From: Burkholderia cepacia
GTDB taxonomy: Bacteria; Pseudomonadota; Gammaproteobacteria; Burkholderiales; Burkholderiaceae
Length of the DNA: 64,000 nucleotides
Assembly (NCBI RefSeq): GCF_001718835.1
Contig: NZ_CP013443.1
Span: forward strand, 3,348,001-3,412,000
Direction of reading: 5' to 3'
Positions 45,993 through 54,168 of the stretch are shown here, piece by piece (position 1 is the stretch's first letter; the number at the start of each line of letters is the position of its first letter). The translations under genes were made by a program, and so were the position numbers. The notes below the pieces were generated by a model. It made no database searches and was not told the origin of the DNA. It saw only the letters and a list, made by a program, of their open reading frames with translations.

Positions 45993-46053
45993 GGTTCCCG
46001 TAACCTCTCAAGCCATTGTTTTCATTGTATTTCTCACCATGCGGCAGGCAAGG

Positions 46054-46080
46054 AAATCCGGGTTTCCGGATTTCCGGAAA
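46054..46080. promoter_or_regulatory. Overlapping palindromes upstream of the dctA sigma-54 promoter
   Basis: AAATCCG-N6-CGGATTT (46054-46073) and TTTCCGGA-TT-TCCGGAAA (46063-46080) are both perfect. They lie about 60-90 nt upstream of the -24 element, where DctD enhancer sites would be expected. The assignment to DctD is inference. Confidence 0.45.
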
Positions 46081-46106
46081 ATATCCGTCCGGGGATTCGG
46101 ACGGAT
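46078..46106 (-). terminator. Rho-independent terminator of actP
   Basis: ATCCGTCCG (46083-46091) pairs with CGGACGGAT (46098-46106) over 6 nt, and on the minus strand ATTTTCC follows. It begins about 20 nt after the actP stop. Confidence 0.8.
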
Positions 46107-46126
46107 GGGTGATTTCTTCAGATGAA

Positions 46127-47812
46127 TCAATGCCGCACCGCCTCGCCCGCCAGCACCCCCGTCTGCGCATAAAACTCCTGCTGCGCGAACGCACCACGCT
46201 CGCGCCTTGCACGCTCGCCGCGATCCGCGAGCGAGCCGACGACGATCCCGACGAACGCGAGCGGCACCGACACGAGCGCCGGGTTGTCGAGGAACACCGG
46301 CGCGTGCGCATGGTGCAGCACATCGACCCACACCGACTTCGACAGCACCGTGAGCGTGACCGCCGACACGAGGCCGAGGCCGCCGCCGAGCACTGCGCCG
46401 CGCGTCGTCATCCCGCGCCAGAAAATCGACATCGCGAGCACCGGGAAATTCGCGCTCGCGGCCACCGCCGCGACGAGGCCGACCATGAACGCGACATTCA
46501 CGTGCTCGAACAGGATCGACAACCCGATCGCGACCGCCGACAGCACGATCGTCGCCGCGCGCGAGATGCGCATCTCGAAGCGCTCGTCGGGCTTGCCGCG
46601 CGCCCACATCTGCGCGTACAGGTCATGCGAGATCGTCGTCGCGCCGGCAAGCGTGAGGCCCGCGACCACCGCGAGGATCGTCGCGAACGTGACCGCCGCG
46701 ATGAAGCCGTAGAACCAGTTCCCGCCGACCGCCTGCGCGAGCTTCACCGCGACCATGTTCGAGCCGCCGAGCAGGTCGTGCGTCAGGTTGAACGAACCGT
46801 CGGTGCCCAGCTTGAAGAACTCCGGATGCTGCGCGAGCAGCACGATCGCCGAGAAGCCGATCACGAAGGTCAGCAGGTAGAAGTAGCCGATGAAGCCGGT
46901 CGCGTAAAGCACCGACTTGCGCGCCTCCTTCGCGTTCGGCACCGTGAAGAAGCGCATCAGGATGTGCGGGAAGCCGGCCGTGCCGAACATCAGCGCGATG
47001 CCGAGCGACAGCGCGTTGGCCGGATCGCGGATCAGCTTGCCGGGCCCCATGATCGACAGCGCGCCCGGATGCACGGCCACCGCGCGGCGGAACATCTCGT
47101 CGACGCTGAAGCCGAATTCGGCGAGCGCGAGCAGGACGAGCAGCGTCGCGCCGCACAGCAGCAGCACGGCCTTGATCACCTGCACCCAGGTGGTCGCGGT
47201 CATCCCGCCGAAGAACACGTAGACGACCATCAGCACGCCGACGATCAGCTCGGCCGTACCGTACGACAGCCCGAACAGCAGCTGGATCAGCTTGCCCGCG
47301 CCGACCATCTGCACGACGAGGTACAGCACGACGATGGTCAGCGAATTGGCGGACGTCAGCAGCCGGATCGGCCGCTGTGCGAAACGGTACGCAACGACGT
47401 CGACGAACGTGAACTTGCCGAGATTGCGCAGCGGTTCGGCGATCAGGAACATCACGAACGGCCAGCCGACGAGAAAGCCGATCGAGTAGATGAGCCCGTC
47501 GAAGCCGAACATGAACACCATCCCCGACAGCCCGAGGAACGACGCGGCCGACATGTAGTCGCCCGCGATCGCGAGCCCGTTCTGCAGCCCGGTGATGCCG
47601 CCGCCGGCCGTGTAGAAGTCGCGCGTCGAGCGCGTGCGGCGCGCGGCCCAGCGCGTGAGCGCGAGCGTCGCGAACACGAACGCGAAGAACATCCCGATCG
47701 CGACCGGGTTCAGTTCGACCTTGTCGGGCATCGGGCCCGCGACCGATACCGCATGCGCGGCAGCGGGAACGAAAGCGGCAAGCGCGCCAAGCGCGAACGA
47801 GGAACGACGCAT
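46127..47812 (-). CDS. actP: Cation/acetate symporter ActP
   Basis: 561 residues of the sodium:solute symporter family. MRRSSFALGALAAFVPAAAH is an N-terminal signal, then about thirteen TM helices. ActP signatures: FYTAGGGITGLQNGLAIAGD, YMSAASFLGLSGMVFMFGFD, and GTAGFPHILMRFFTVPNAKE. It imports acetate and short carboxylates such as pyruvate with Na+. The start at 47812, with GGAGG and 5 nt spacing, beats the ATG one codon before. It follows the DUF485 gene by 11 nt, the usual yjcH-actP pair. Confidence 0.95.
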   Translation of the reverse strand: MRRSSFALGALAAFVPAAAHAVSVAGPMPDKVELNPVAIGMFFAFVFATLALTRWAARRTRSTRDFYTAGGGITGLQNGLAIAGDYMSAASFLGLSGMVFMFGFDGLIYSIGFLVGWPFVMFLIAEPLRNLGKFTFVDVVAYRFAQRPIRLLTSANSLTIVVLYLVVQMVGAGKLIQLLFGLSYGTAELIVGVLMVVYVFFGGMTATTWVQVIKAVLLLCGATLLVLLALAEFGFSVDEMFRRAVAVHPGALSIMGPGKLIRDPANALSLGIALMFGTAGFPHILMRFFTVPNAKEARKSVLYATGFIGYFYLLTFVIGFSAIVLLAQHPEFFKLGTDGSFNLTHDLLGGSNMVAVKLAQAVGGNWFYGFIAAVTFATILAVVAGLTLAGATTISHDLYAQMWARGKPDERFEMRISRAATIVLSAVAIGLSILFEHVNVAFMVGLVAAVAASANFPVLAMSIFWRGMTTRGAVLGGGLGLVSAVTLTVLSKSVWVDVLHHAHAPVFLDNPALVSVPLAFVGIVVGSLADRGERARRERGAFAQQEFYAQTGVLAGEAVRH

Positions 47813-47823
47813 CATGGCCTCCG

Positions 47824-48129
47824 TCACGAACGCTGGAGAATCGCTGCGACCGCGCGGTCGAACGCACGGTTCGCGCGCAGCACGTAACACGCGGTCAGCC
47901 CGATCGCGACCAGGATGATCGCGACGCCCGCGGCGATCCCGACCGTCGTCGTCGCGCCGCGGTACAGCGGCGCCGCGAGCACGTGCGGCGCGAGCGCGAC
48001 GAGCAGGATGAAGCCGTAGTACGTGGCGATCATCAGTGCCGTCAGCGTGAAGCTGAAACGGCGCCGCGCACGCACGAGCTGCTGGTAGTCGCGGCGCGCC
48101 GTGACCGATTCGATGAAGGAAAGCTCCAT
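47824..48129 (-). CDS. DUF485 membrane protein (YjcH-like partner of ActP)
   Basis: 101 residues from MELSFIESVTARRDYQQLVR, with AGGAGA upstream. Two TM helices (FSFTLTALMIATYYGFILLV, TVGIAAGVAIILVAIGLTAC) and a basic N-terminal helix: the DUF485/YjcH pattern. Such proteins are co-encoded with ActP symporters and are thought to assist them. First gene of the pair. Confidence 0.92.
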   Translation of the reverse strand: MELSFIESVTARRDYQQLVRARRRFSFTLTALMIATYYGFILLVALAPHVLAAPLYRGATTTVGIAAGVAIILVAIGLTACYVLRANRAFDRAVAAILQRS

Positions 48130-48219
48130 GGTGTCTCCTGCTCGCTCGTCTGGCGAGGTTGTCGTGTAGTCGATCGGCGCGCGTTCCAGCCCGCCCGCGC
48201 CGCGGCGGCACAAATCGAT

Positions 48220-49428
48220 TCAGACCACGCGCTGCGCGCGCAGCTTCGCGACCTCGTCTGCGGACATCCCGAGCCAGCCGCCGAGTACCGCGTCCGTGTC
48301 CGCGCCGAGCACCGGCGGCGCGCCGCGCACCGGCAGCCGCGCGCCGTCGAACCGGTACGGCGGCGCCAGTACGTCGACGCCGCCCGCGACCGGGTGCGGC
48401 TGCCGCGTCACGAGCCCCGCGCGCGTCGCGCGTTCCGACTTCAGCGCTTCGTGCAGCCCGAGCACTTCGCCGCATGGAATGCCCGCGTCGGCCAGCGCCG
48501 CGAGCAACGTCGCGCGCGAGCGGCGCGCGAGTTCGCGACGAATCTCGGGCAGCAGGTCGGCGCGGTTCTCCGAGCGGCCGAGGTTGGTCTTGTAGCGTTC
48601 GTCCGCCGCGAGATCGGGCCGCTCGATCGCGTCGCAAAAACGCGCGAACTGCGTGTTGTTGCCGACCGTGATCACGAGCGGGCCGTCGGCCGCGTCGAAT
48701 ACGCCGTACGGCACGATCGACGGATGCGCGTTGCCGTAGCGCGGCGGGTCCTCGCCCATCAGCAGCGCGTCGAGCCCGTAGTACGCGGTGATCATCAGCC
48801 CGCAGTCGAACAGCGCCATCTCGATGCGCCGCCCGCGCCCCGTCGCATGACGTTCGTACAGCGCCGCGAGGATCGCCTGCGCCGAATACATGCCGGTGAA
48901 CATGTCGACCGCCGCGACGCCGAACTTCAGCGGCGGCTGGCCGGCTTCGCCGTTCAGCGCCATCAGCCCGGCCTCGCCCTGCACGACCAGGTCGTAGCCC
49001 GGCCGCGCGGCCTCGGCGCCCGAGCGGTCGTAGCCGGAGATCGCGCAGTGCACGAGGCGCGGGTTCAGTTCGGCCAGCGCGTCGTAGCCGAGCCCGAGCT
49101 TTTCCGCGCCGCCGAACTTGAAGTTGTGAAGCACCACGTCGGCCTGCGCGGCCAGCTCGCGCGCGAGCCGCCGCCCTTCGCCGGTCTGCAGGTCGAGACA
49201 GATCGAGCGCTTGCTGCGGTTCACGCTGTTGAAGTAGGTCGTTTCGGTGTCGCCGATCCTCAAGCCCCAGTCGCGCGTGTCGTCGCCGCGCGCCGGATGC
49301 TCGACCTTGATCACTTCCGCGCCGAAATCGGCGAGCACCATCGCGCACCACGGGCCCGCGAGCACGCGGGAGAAGTCGAGCACCTTCACGCCGGCCAGCG
49401 GCAACGCGCGTGGCGTGGCGTGGTCCAT
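48220..49428 (-). CDS. CaiB/BaiF family CoA-transferase
   Basis: 402 residues from MDHATPRALPLAGVKVLDFS. The start at 49428 is chosen because GGAGGAGA precedes it; an ATG 5 codons earlier overlaps that site. Class III transferase motifs: AGPWCAMVLADFGAEVIKVE, RSKRSICLDLQTGEGRRLAR, and PGYDLVVQGEAGLMALNG with the catalytic Asp. It moves CoA between acyl acids. Last gene of the acyl-CoA operon, 22 nt after the second acyl-CoA dehydrogenase; substrate unknown. Confidence 0.92.
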   Translation of the reverse strand: MDHATPRALPLAGVKVLDFSRVLAGPWCAMVLADFGAEVIKVEHPARGDDTRDWGLRIGDTETTYFNSVNRSKRSICLDLQTGEGRRLARELAAQADVVLHNFKFGGAEKLGLGYDALAELNPRLVHCAISGYDRSGAEAARPGYDLVVQGEAGLMALNGEAGQPPLKFGVAAVDMFTGMYSAQAILAALYERHATGRGRRIEMALFDCGLMITAYYGLDALLMGEDPPRYGNAHPSIVPYGVFDAADGPLVITVGNNTQFARFCDAIERPDLAADERYKTNLGRSENRADLLPEIRRELARRSRATLLAALADAGIPCGEVLGLHEALKSERATRAGLVTRQPHPVAGGVDVLAPPYRFDGARLPVRGAPPVLGADTDAVLGGWLGMSADEVAKLRAQRVV

Positions 49429-49450
49429 CGTCGTCTCCTCCATCGTCGGC

Positions 49451-50617
49451 TTATTGTTTAAACAGCGGTTTCAACAGCGGTTTCGACAGCGCGATGTAGC
49501 GCGCGAGATGGTGATCCTCGTCACCGAGCTGGTGATCGATCATCACGAGGCGCTTCGCGTAGTGCGACAGCGGCAGCTCCCACGTCATCCCGATCCCGCC
49601 GTGCAGCTGGATGCTCTCCTCGGCGACGAGCGTGCCGATACGGCCGATGCTGTATTTCGCCGCGGCCAGCGCGCGTTCGCGCACCACGCGCGGCGCATCG
49701 AGCTGCGCGGCCGCGTTGATCACGGCCGAGCGCGCCTGCTCGACTTCGAGCAGCAGGTCGGCCATCCGGTGCTGCAGCGCCTGGAAGCTGCCGATCGGCA
49801 AACCGAACTGCTTGCGCGTGCGCAGGTACTCGAGCGTGTGCTCCTTCGCGACGTCCATCGCGCCGAGCGCTTCCGCCGACAGCGCGAGCAGCCCGTAGCC
49901 GAGCACGCGTTCGAGCAGCTCGGCGCCCGCTCCGGAATCCGCTTGCGGATCGCCGAGCGCCGCATCGGCCGCCAGCGCGACACGCTCGAAGCGCACTTCG
50001 GCCGCGCGGCCGCCGTCGATCTTCCGGTAGTCGCGCAGCGACACGCCCGGCGCGTCGGCCGGCACGACGAACAGGCCGATGCCGTCTTCATCGTCGTCGT
50101 TGCCGGCCGTGCGCGCGCTGACGACGAAGAACGCCGCCTGCGCGGCCTGGTCGACGACGCCCTTCGCGCCCGTGAGCACCCAGCCGTCGCCCGAGCGCTC
50201 GGCGCGCGTGCGCACGGTCGTCAGTTCGTAATGCGAGCCCGGTTCGTCGTGCGCGAACGCGGCGCTCGCGCTGCCGTCGATCAGCGCGGCGAGCCTGTCG
50301 CGATGCGCGTCGGCACCGGCCAGCGCCAGCGCGCGGCCCGCGAGCAGCGCGCCGAGGAACGGCTCGACGACGAGCCCGCGCCCGAGGCATTCGAACACCA
50401 CGGCGATGTCGAAGCCCGCGCCGCCGAACCCGCCGTCGGCTTCCGCGAACAGCGCGCCGACCGTGCCGAGTTCGGCGAAGCGTTCCCACATCGTCCGGTC
50501 GAAGCCTGCCGCCGACTGCGCGATGCGATCGCGCACCGGGAACGCGTACTGTTCGGCAATGAAGCGGTTCAACGTGTCCGCCAGCATCCGGCGGTCTTCG
50601 GTATGTCGAAAGTCCAT
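49451..50617 (-). CDS. Acyl-CoA dehydrogenase family protein (small partner)
   Basis: 388 residues. The ACAD fold is less conserved at its N-terminus (MDFRHTEDRRMLADTLNRFI) but the C-terminal FAD region is clear: EYLRTRKQFGLPIGSFQALQ, ESIQLHGGIGMTWELPLSHY. It probably pairs with the dehydrogenase encoded 9 nt upstream, as two-ACAD heteromers do in degradation of branched or cyclic acids. That pairing is inference. Third gene of the operon. Confidence 0.9.
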   Translation of the reverse strand: MDFRHTEDRRMLADTLNRFIAEQYAFPVRDRIAQSAAGFDRTMWERFAELGTVGALFAEADGGFGGAGFDIAVVFECLGRGLVVEPFLGALLAGRALALAGADAHRDRLAALIDGSASAAFAHDEPGSHYELTTVRTRAERSGDGWVLTGAKGVVDQAAQAAFFVVSARTAGNDDDEDGIGLFVVPADAPGVSLRDYRKIDGGRAAEVRFERVALAADAALGDPQADSGAGAELLERVLGYGLLALSAEALGAMDVAKEHTLEYLRTRKQFGLPIGSFQALQHRMADLLLEVEQARSAVINAAAQLDAPRVVRERALAAAKYSIGRIGTLVAEESIQLHGGIGMTWELPLSHYAKRLVMIDHQLGDEDHHLARYIALSKPLLKPLFKQ

Positions 50618-50626
50618 GAGCGTTCC

Positions 50627-51835
50627 TTACAAGCCGAGCATCATCTTCGCGATGATGTTCTTCTGGATCTCGTTCGAGCCGCCGAAGATCGACAGCTTCC
50701 GGTTGTTGAAATACTGCTGCGCGGCGCTCGCGGCTTCGTCGGGGCCGACCGGCTCGCCGTCGTAGTCGGCATCGAGCGCCTCGTCGACGAACGGCTGCGC
50801 ATACGGCCCCATCGCACGCCGCATCAGCGCCGTGATCTCCTGGCGGATCTGCGTGCCGCGGATCTTCAGCATCGAGCTTTCCGCGCCCGGTGCGCCGCCG
50901 CCCGCGACCGCGGCCAGCACGCGCAGGTTCGTCGTGCGCATGTTCTCGAGTTCGATCTCGACACGCGCGATGCGCGCCGCGAAGAACGGATCGTCCGCGA
51001 GCGGCCGGCCGTTCTTCGTGACCTTCGCGGCCACCGCGCGCAGCCGGTCGAGCGCGGCCGTCGAGAAGCCGATTCCGGCGATGTTGGTGCGCTCGTACGT
51101 GAGCAGGTACTTCGCGTAGGTCCAGCCGCGGTTCTCTTCGCCGACGAGGTTCTCCGCCGGCACGCGCACGTCGGTGAAGAACACCTCGTTCACTTCGTGC
51201 TCGCCGTCGAGCGTGATGATCGGGCGCACCTCGACGCCCGGCGTGTTCATGTCGATCAGCAGGAAACTGATGCCTTCCTGCTTGCGCACGTCGGTCGCGG
51301 TGCGCACGAGGCAGAAGATCATGTTCGCGTAGTGGCCGAGCGTGGTCCACGTCTTCTGGCCGTTCACGACGTAGTGCTCGCCCTGCGCGTCGCGCCCGCG
51401 CACCGCGCTCGTCTTCACCGCCGCGAGATCGGAACCGGCGCCCGGCTCCGAGTAGCCCTGGCACCACCAGTCGGTGCCGTCGAGGATGCGCGGCAGCCAG
51501 TGGCGCTGCTGCGCGTCGTTGCCGTACTTGATCAGCACGGGGCCGAGCATGTTCACGCCGAACGGCACGATGCGCGGCGCACCCGCGAGCGCGCACTCGT
51601 TGTCGAACAGGAACTTCTGCGCGACGCTCCAGCCGGGGCCGCCGTATTCGCGCGGCCAGTGGCTCGCGAGCCAGCCGCGCGCGTTGAGGATCGCGTGCCA
51701 TTCGCGCATGTCGTCGCGCGTGACATGCAGGCCGCCCTTCACCTTGCGCGCGATGCGCGCGGGCAGTTCGGCTTGCAGGAAGCGCTGCACTTCCGTGCGG
51801 AAGGCTTCCTCTTCGGGAGTGAAATTGAGGTCCAT
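50627..51835 (-). CDS. Acyl-CoA dehydrogenase
   Basis: 402 residues from MDLNFTPEEEAFRTEVQRFL. ACAD motifs: CQGYSEPGAGSDLAAVKTSA, YVVNGQKTWTTLGHYANMIF, ITLDGEHEVNEVFFTDVRVP, and the C-terminal IFGGSNEIQKNIIAKMMLGL. It oxidises an acyl-CoA to a 2-enoyl-CoA with FAD. It feeds the hydratase/hydroxyacyl dehydrogenase encoded 29 nt upstream; the second ACAD gene follows 9 nt downstream. Confidence 0.94.
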   Translation of the reverse strand: MDLNFTPEEEAFRTEVQRFLQAELPARIARKVKGGLHVTRDDMREWHAILNARGWLASHWPREYGGPGWSVAQKFLFDNECALAGAPRIVPFGVNMLGPVLIKYGNDAQQRHWLPRILDGTDWWCQGYSEPGAGSDLAAVKTSAVRGRDAQGEHYVVNGQKTWTTLGHYANMIFCLVRTATDVRKQEGISFLLIDMNTPGVEVRPIITLDGEHEVNEVFFTDVRVPAENLVGEENRGWTYAKYLLTYERTNIAGIGFSTAALDRLRAVAAKVTKNGRPLADDPFFAARIARVEIELENMRTTNLRVLAAVAGGGAPGAESSMLKIRGTQIRQEITALMRRAMGPYAQPFVDEALDADYDGEPVGPDEAASAAQQYFNNRKLSIFGGSNEIQKNIIAKMMLGL

Positions 51836-51864
51836 CTTCGGTCCGTGGCGAATGCGGTTGGCGT

Positions 51865-53991
51865 TCAGTCGAGGCGGTTCAGGCTCGCGAAATCCGCGCC
51901 GCGCGCGACGAGATCGACGAGCAGCGGCGACGGCTTCCAGAACAGCGGATCCTCCTTCGCGAACGCGCGGATATCGGCGAGCACGTTCGCGAGGCCGAGC
52001 GTGTCCGCGTAATGCATCGGGCCGCCGCGATAGCGCGGGAAACCGTAGCCGTACAGGAACACCGCGTCGACGTCGAGCGGGCGCAGCGCGATCTTCTCGT
52101 GCACGACGTTCGCGCCTTCGTTGATCATCGCGGCGAGGTAGCGGCGCAGGATCTCGTCGTCGGTGAACGTGCGCGGCGCGACGCCCTTCTTCGCCCGTTC
52201 TTCCGCGACGATCGCCTCGACTTCCGGATCCGGCGTGCCGACGCGCGCGCCCTCCGGATACAGGTAGTAACCGCGCGCCGTCTTCTGGCCGAACCAGCCG
52301 CGTTCGCACAGCCGGTCGGAAATCTCCACGTAGCGCGCACGCGGGTCGCGCGTCGCCGCGCGGCGCTTGCGGGTCGCCCAGCCGATGTCGCCGCCCGCGA
52401 GGTCGACGACCTGGAACGGCCCCATCGGGAAGCCGAATTCGCGCACCGCGCGGTCGATCTGGTACGGCGACGCACCGTCTTCCATCAGGTAGTCGGCCGC
52501 CGTGCGGTAGACGGCGAGGATCCGGTTGCCGATGAAGCCGTCGCACACGCCGGCGCGCACCGGCGTCTTCTTCAGCTGCTTCGCGAGCGCGAACGCGGTC
52601 GCGACCACTTCGGCGCTCACGCGCGCCGGCACGACGATCTCGAGCAGCTTCATCACGTTGGCCGGCGAGAAGAAATGCAGGCCGATCACGTCGGCCGGCC
52701 GGTCGATGCTCGCGGCGATCTCGTCGATGTCGAGATACGACGTGTTGGTCGCGAGCACCGCGCCCGGCTTGCACACGCGCGCGAGTTCGGCGAATACGGC
52801 CTTTTTCACGGCCATGTCCTCGAACACGGCCTCGATCACGACGTCGACCTGCGCGAGCGCGTCGTACGACGTGCTGCCCTTGAAGCGCGCGAGCCGCGCG
52901 GCGTGCGCGGCCGGCGTCATCCGCCCTTTCGCGACGAGGCCGTCGTACACCTTCTCGACGTGCGCGCGGCCGCGCGCGAGCGATGCTTCGTCGCGTTCGA
53001 TCATCGTCACCGGCAACCCGGCATCGAGCGCCGCGACCGCGATGCCCGCGCCCATCGTGCCGCCGCCGACCACACCGATCCGCTCGACCGGCCGCGTGCG
53101 CGCGCGACGTGCCTCGGGCACCTTCGCCGCTTCACGCTCCGCGAAGAACGCATGCACGAGGCCCGCGCGCTGCGGGCTGTCGATGCACTGCAGGAACAGG
53201 CTGCGTTCGAGCCTCATCCCCGCGTCGAACGACTGCGTGAGCGCGGCTTCGACCGCGTCGACGATCTTCGCGGGCGAGAAAAGGCCGCGCGACTTCTTCG
53301 GCAACTCGGCGCGCGCCGCGTCGATCGCGGCCTGCGCGGCCGCGCGATCAGCCAGCCCCTGCGCATCGCGCGTGCGGCGCACCGGTGCGCCGAGCGACAC
53401 GAGTTCCTGCGCGTAGGCGAGACCTTCGGCGAGCGTGTCGTCGCTGTGCGCGACCCGATCGACGAGGCCGAGCGCGAGCGCTTCGTCCGCGCTCGCGTGG
53501 CGGCCCGTCAGCATCAGGTCGAGCGCGGCCTTCGCGCCGATCAGGCGCGGCGCGCGCTGCGTGCCGCCCGCGCCCGGCAGCAGGCCGAGCGTGACCTCGG
53601 GCAGCCCGAGCTTCGCGCCGGGCACCGCGAGCCGGTAATGCGCGGCGAGCGCGACCTCGAGGCCGCCGCCGAGCGTCGCGCCGTGCAGCGCGACCACGAC
53701 CGGCTTCGCGCCCGATTCGATCCGCTCGCACACGTCGGGCAGCGACGGCAGCACGGGCGGCTTGCCGAATTCGCGGATATCGGCGCCCGCGATGAAGTTG
53801 CGGCCGGCACCGACGATCAGCACCGCACGGATCGCGTCGTCGGCCTGCGCGGCGTCGAGCGCGTCGGCGAGGCCGCGCCGCACGTCGGCGGACAGCGCGT
53901 TGACGGGCGCGTGGTCGATCGTGACGACGAGCACCTTGTCGCGCCGCTCGCGCGTGACGGTGCCGGTATCGGGAGAGGTGGATGCGTTCAT
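51865..53991 (-). CDS. Bifunctional enoyl-CoA hydratase / 3-hydroxyacyl-CoA dehydrogenase (FadJ/FadB-like)
   Basis: 708 residues from MNASTSPDTGTVTRERRDKV. The crotonase domain spans about 10-200, with the catalytic pair Glu112 (GGGLEVALAAHYRLA) and Glu132 (LPEVTLGLLPGAGG). The NAD-binding domain starts near 303 (RIGVVGGGTMGAGIAVAALD), followed by the two C-terminal 3HCDH domains. It hydrates enoyl-CoA and oxidises the 3-hydroxyacyl product. First gene of the four-gene operon, divergent from the LysR regulator. Thiolase is not in the window. Confidence 0.94.
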   Translation of the reverse strand: MNASTSPDTGTVTRERRDKVLVVTIDHAPVNALSADVRRGLADALDAAQADDAIRAVLIVGAGRNFIAGADIREFGKPPVLPSLPDVCERIESGAKPVVVALHGATLGGGLEVALAAHYRLAVPGAKLGLPEVTLGLLPGAGGTQRAPRLIGAKAALDLMLTGRHASADEALALGLVDRVAHSDDTLAEGLAYAQELVSLGAPVRRTRDAQGLADRAAAQAAIDAARAELPKKSRGLFSPAKIVDAVEAALTQSFDAGMRLERSLFLQCIDSPQRAGLVHAFFAEREAAKVPEARRARTRPVERIGVVGGGTMGAGIAVAALDAGLPVTMIERDEASLARGRAHVEKVYDGLVAKGRMTPAAHAARLARFKGSTSYDALAQVDVVIEAVFEDMAVKKAVFAELARVCKPGAVLATNTSYLDIDEIAASIDRPADVIGLHFFSPANVMKLLEIVVPARVSAEVVATAFALAKQLKKTPVRAGVCDGFIGNRILAVYRTAADYLMEDGASPYQIDRAVREFGFPMGPFQVVDLAGGDIGWATRKRRAATRDPRARYVEISDRLCERGWFGQKTARGYYLYPEGARVGTPDPEVEAIVAEERAKKGVAPRTFTDDEILRRYLAAMINEGANVVHEKIALRPLDVDAVFLYGYGFPRYRGGPMHYADTLGLANVLADIRAFAKEDPLFWKPSPLLVDLVARGADFASLNRLD

Positions 53992-54053
53992 CGTGTCTCG
54001 GGCCCCATGCAAAACGGTAGAAGTCTCCGGCGTGCCGCCGGGTATGACATGAT

Positions 54054-54069
54054 TCTCGATTGATCGAGA
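54054..54069. promoter_or_regulatory. Perfect inverted repeat in the fadJ-like / LysR divergent promoter
   Basis: TCTCGAT-TG-ATCGAGA lies between the divergent genes, the classic place for a LysR operator. It reads as two 7-nt arms with no mismatch. Confidence 0.6.
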
Positions 54070-54101
54070 TTCATTGACAATTCCCTCCGGCTTTTACAAG
54101 C

Positions 54102-54120
54102 TGTCAAGTCCGACTTGACA
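54102..54120. promoter_or_regulatory. Second perfect inverted repeat near the LysR gene
   Basis: TGTCAAGT-CCG-ACTTGACA, 8-nt arms, 48 nt upstream of the regulator start. A possible autoregulation site of the adjacent LysR protein. Confidence 0.6.
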
Positions 54121-54168
54121 TTGAATGCTTGCGAATCATTAAAAGGGATCGATGAGGAGACTTTCGGC

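Larger units (their letters stand above)
45725..46126. other. Regulatory region between actP and dctA
   Basis: About 400 nt. From the actP side it holds the actP terminator (46078-46106), overlapping palindromes (46054-46080), the sigma-54 promoter (45978-45992), an imperfect stem-loop (45890-45915), and a short leader ORF (45835-45870) before the dctA start. A -12 at about 45978 implies a leader of roughly 240 nt. Confidence 0.75.

Noticed and set aside
46127..49351. One open frame spanning actP and the CoA-transferase region
   Set aside because: Only actP is real in this frame; upstream it runs out of frame with DUF485 and the CoA-transferase, which have their own starts.
49247..54063. Very long open frames on the plus strand antisense to the acyl-CoA operon
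   Set aside because: Shadows of high-GC3 genes; Arg/Ala/His-rich with no domain pattern, while the minus strand encodes recognisable enzymes.
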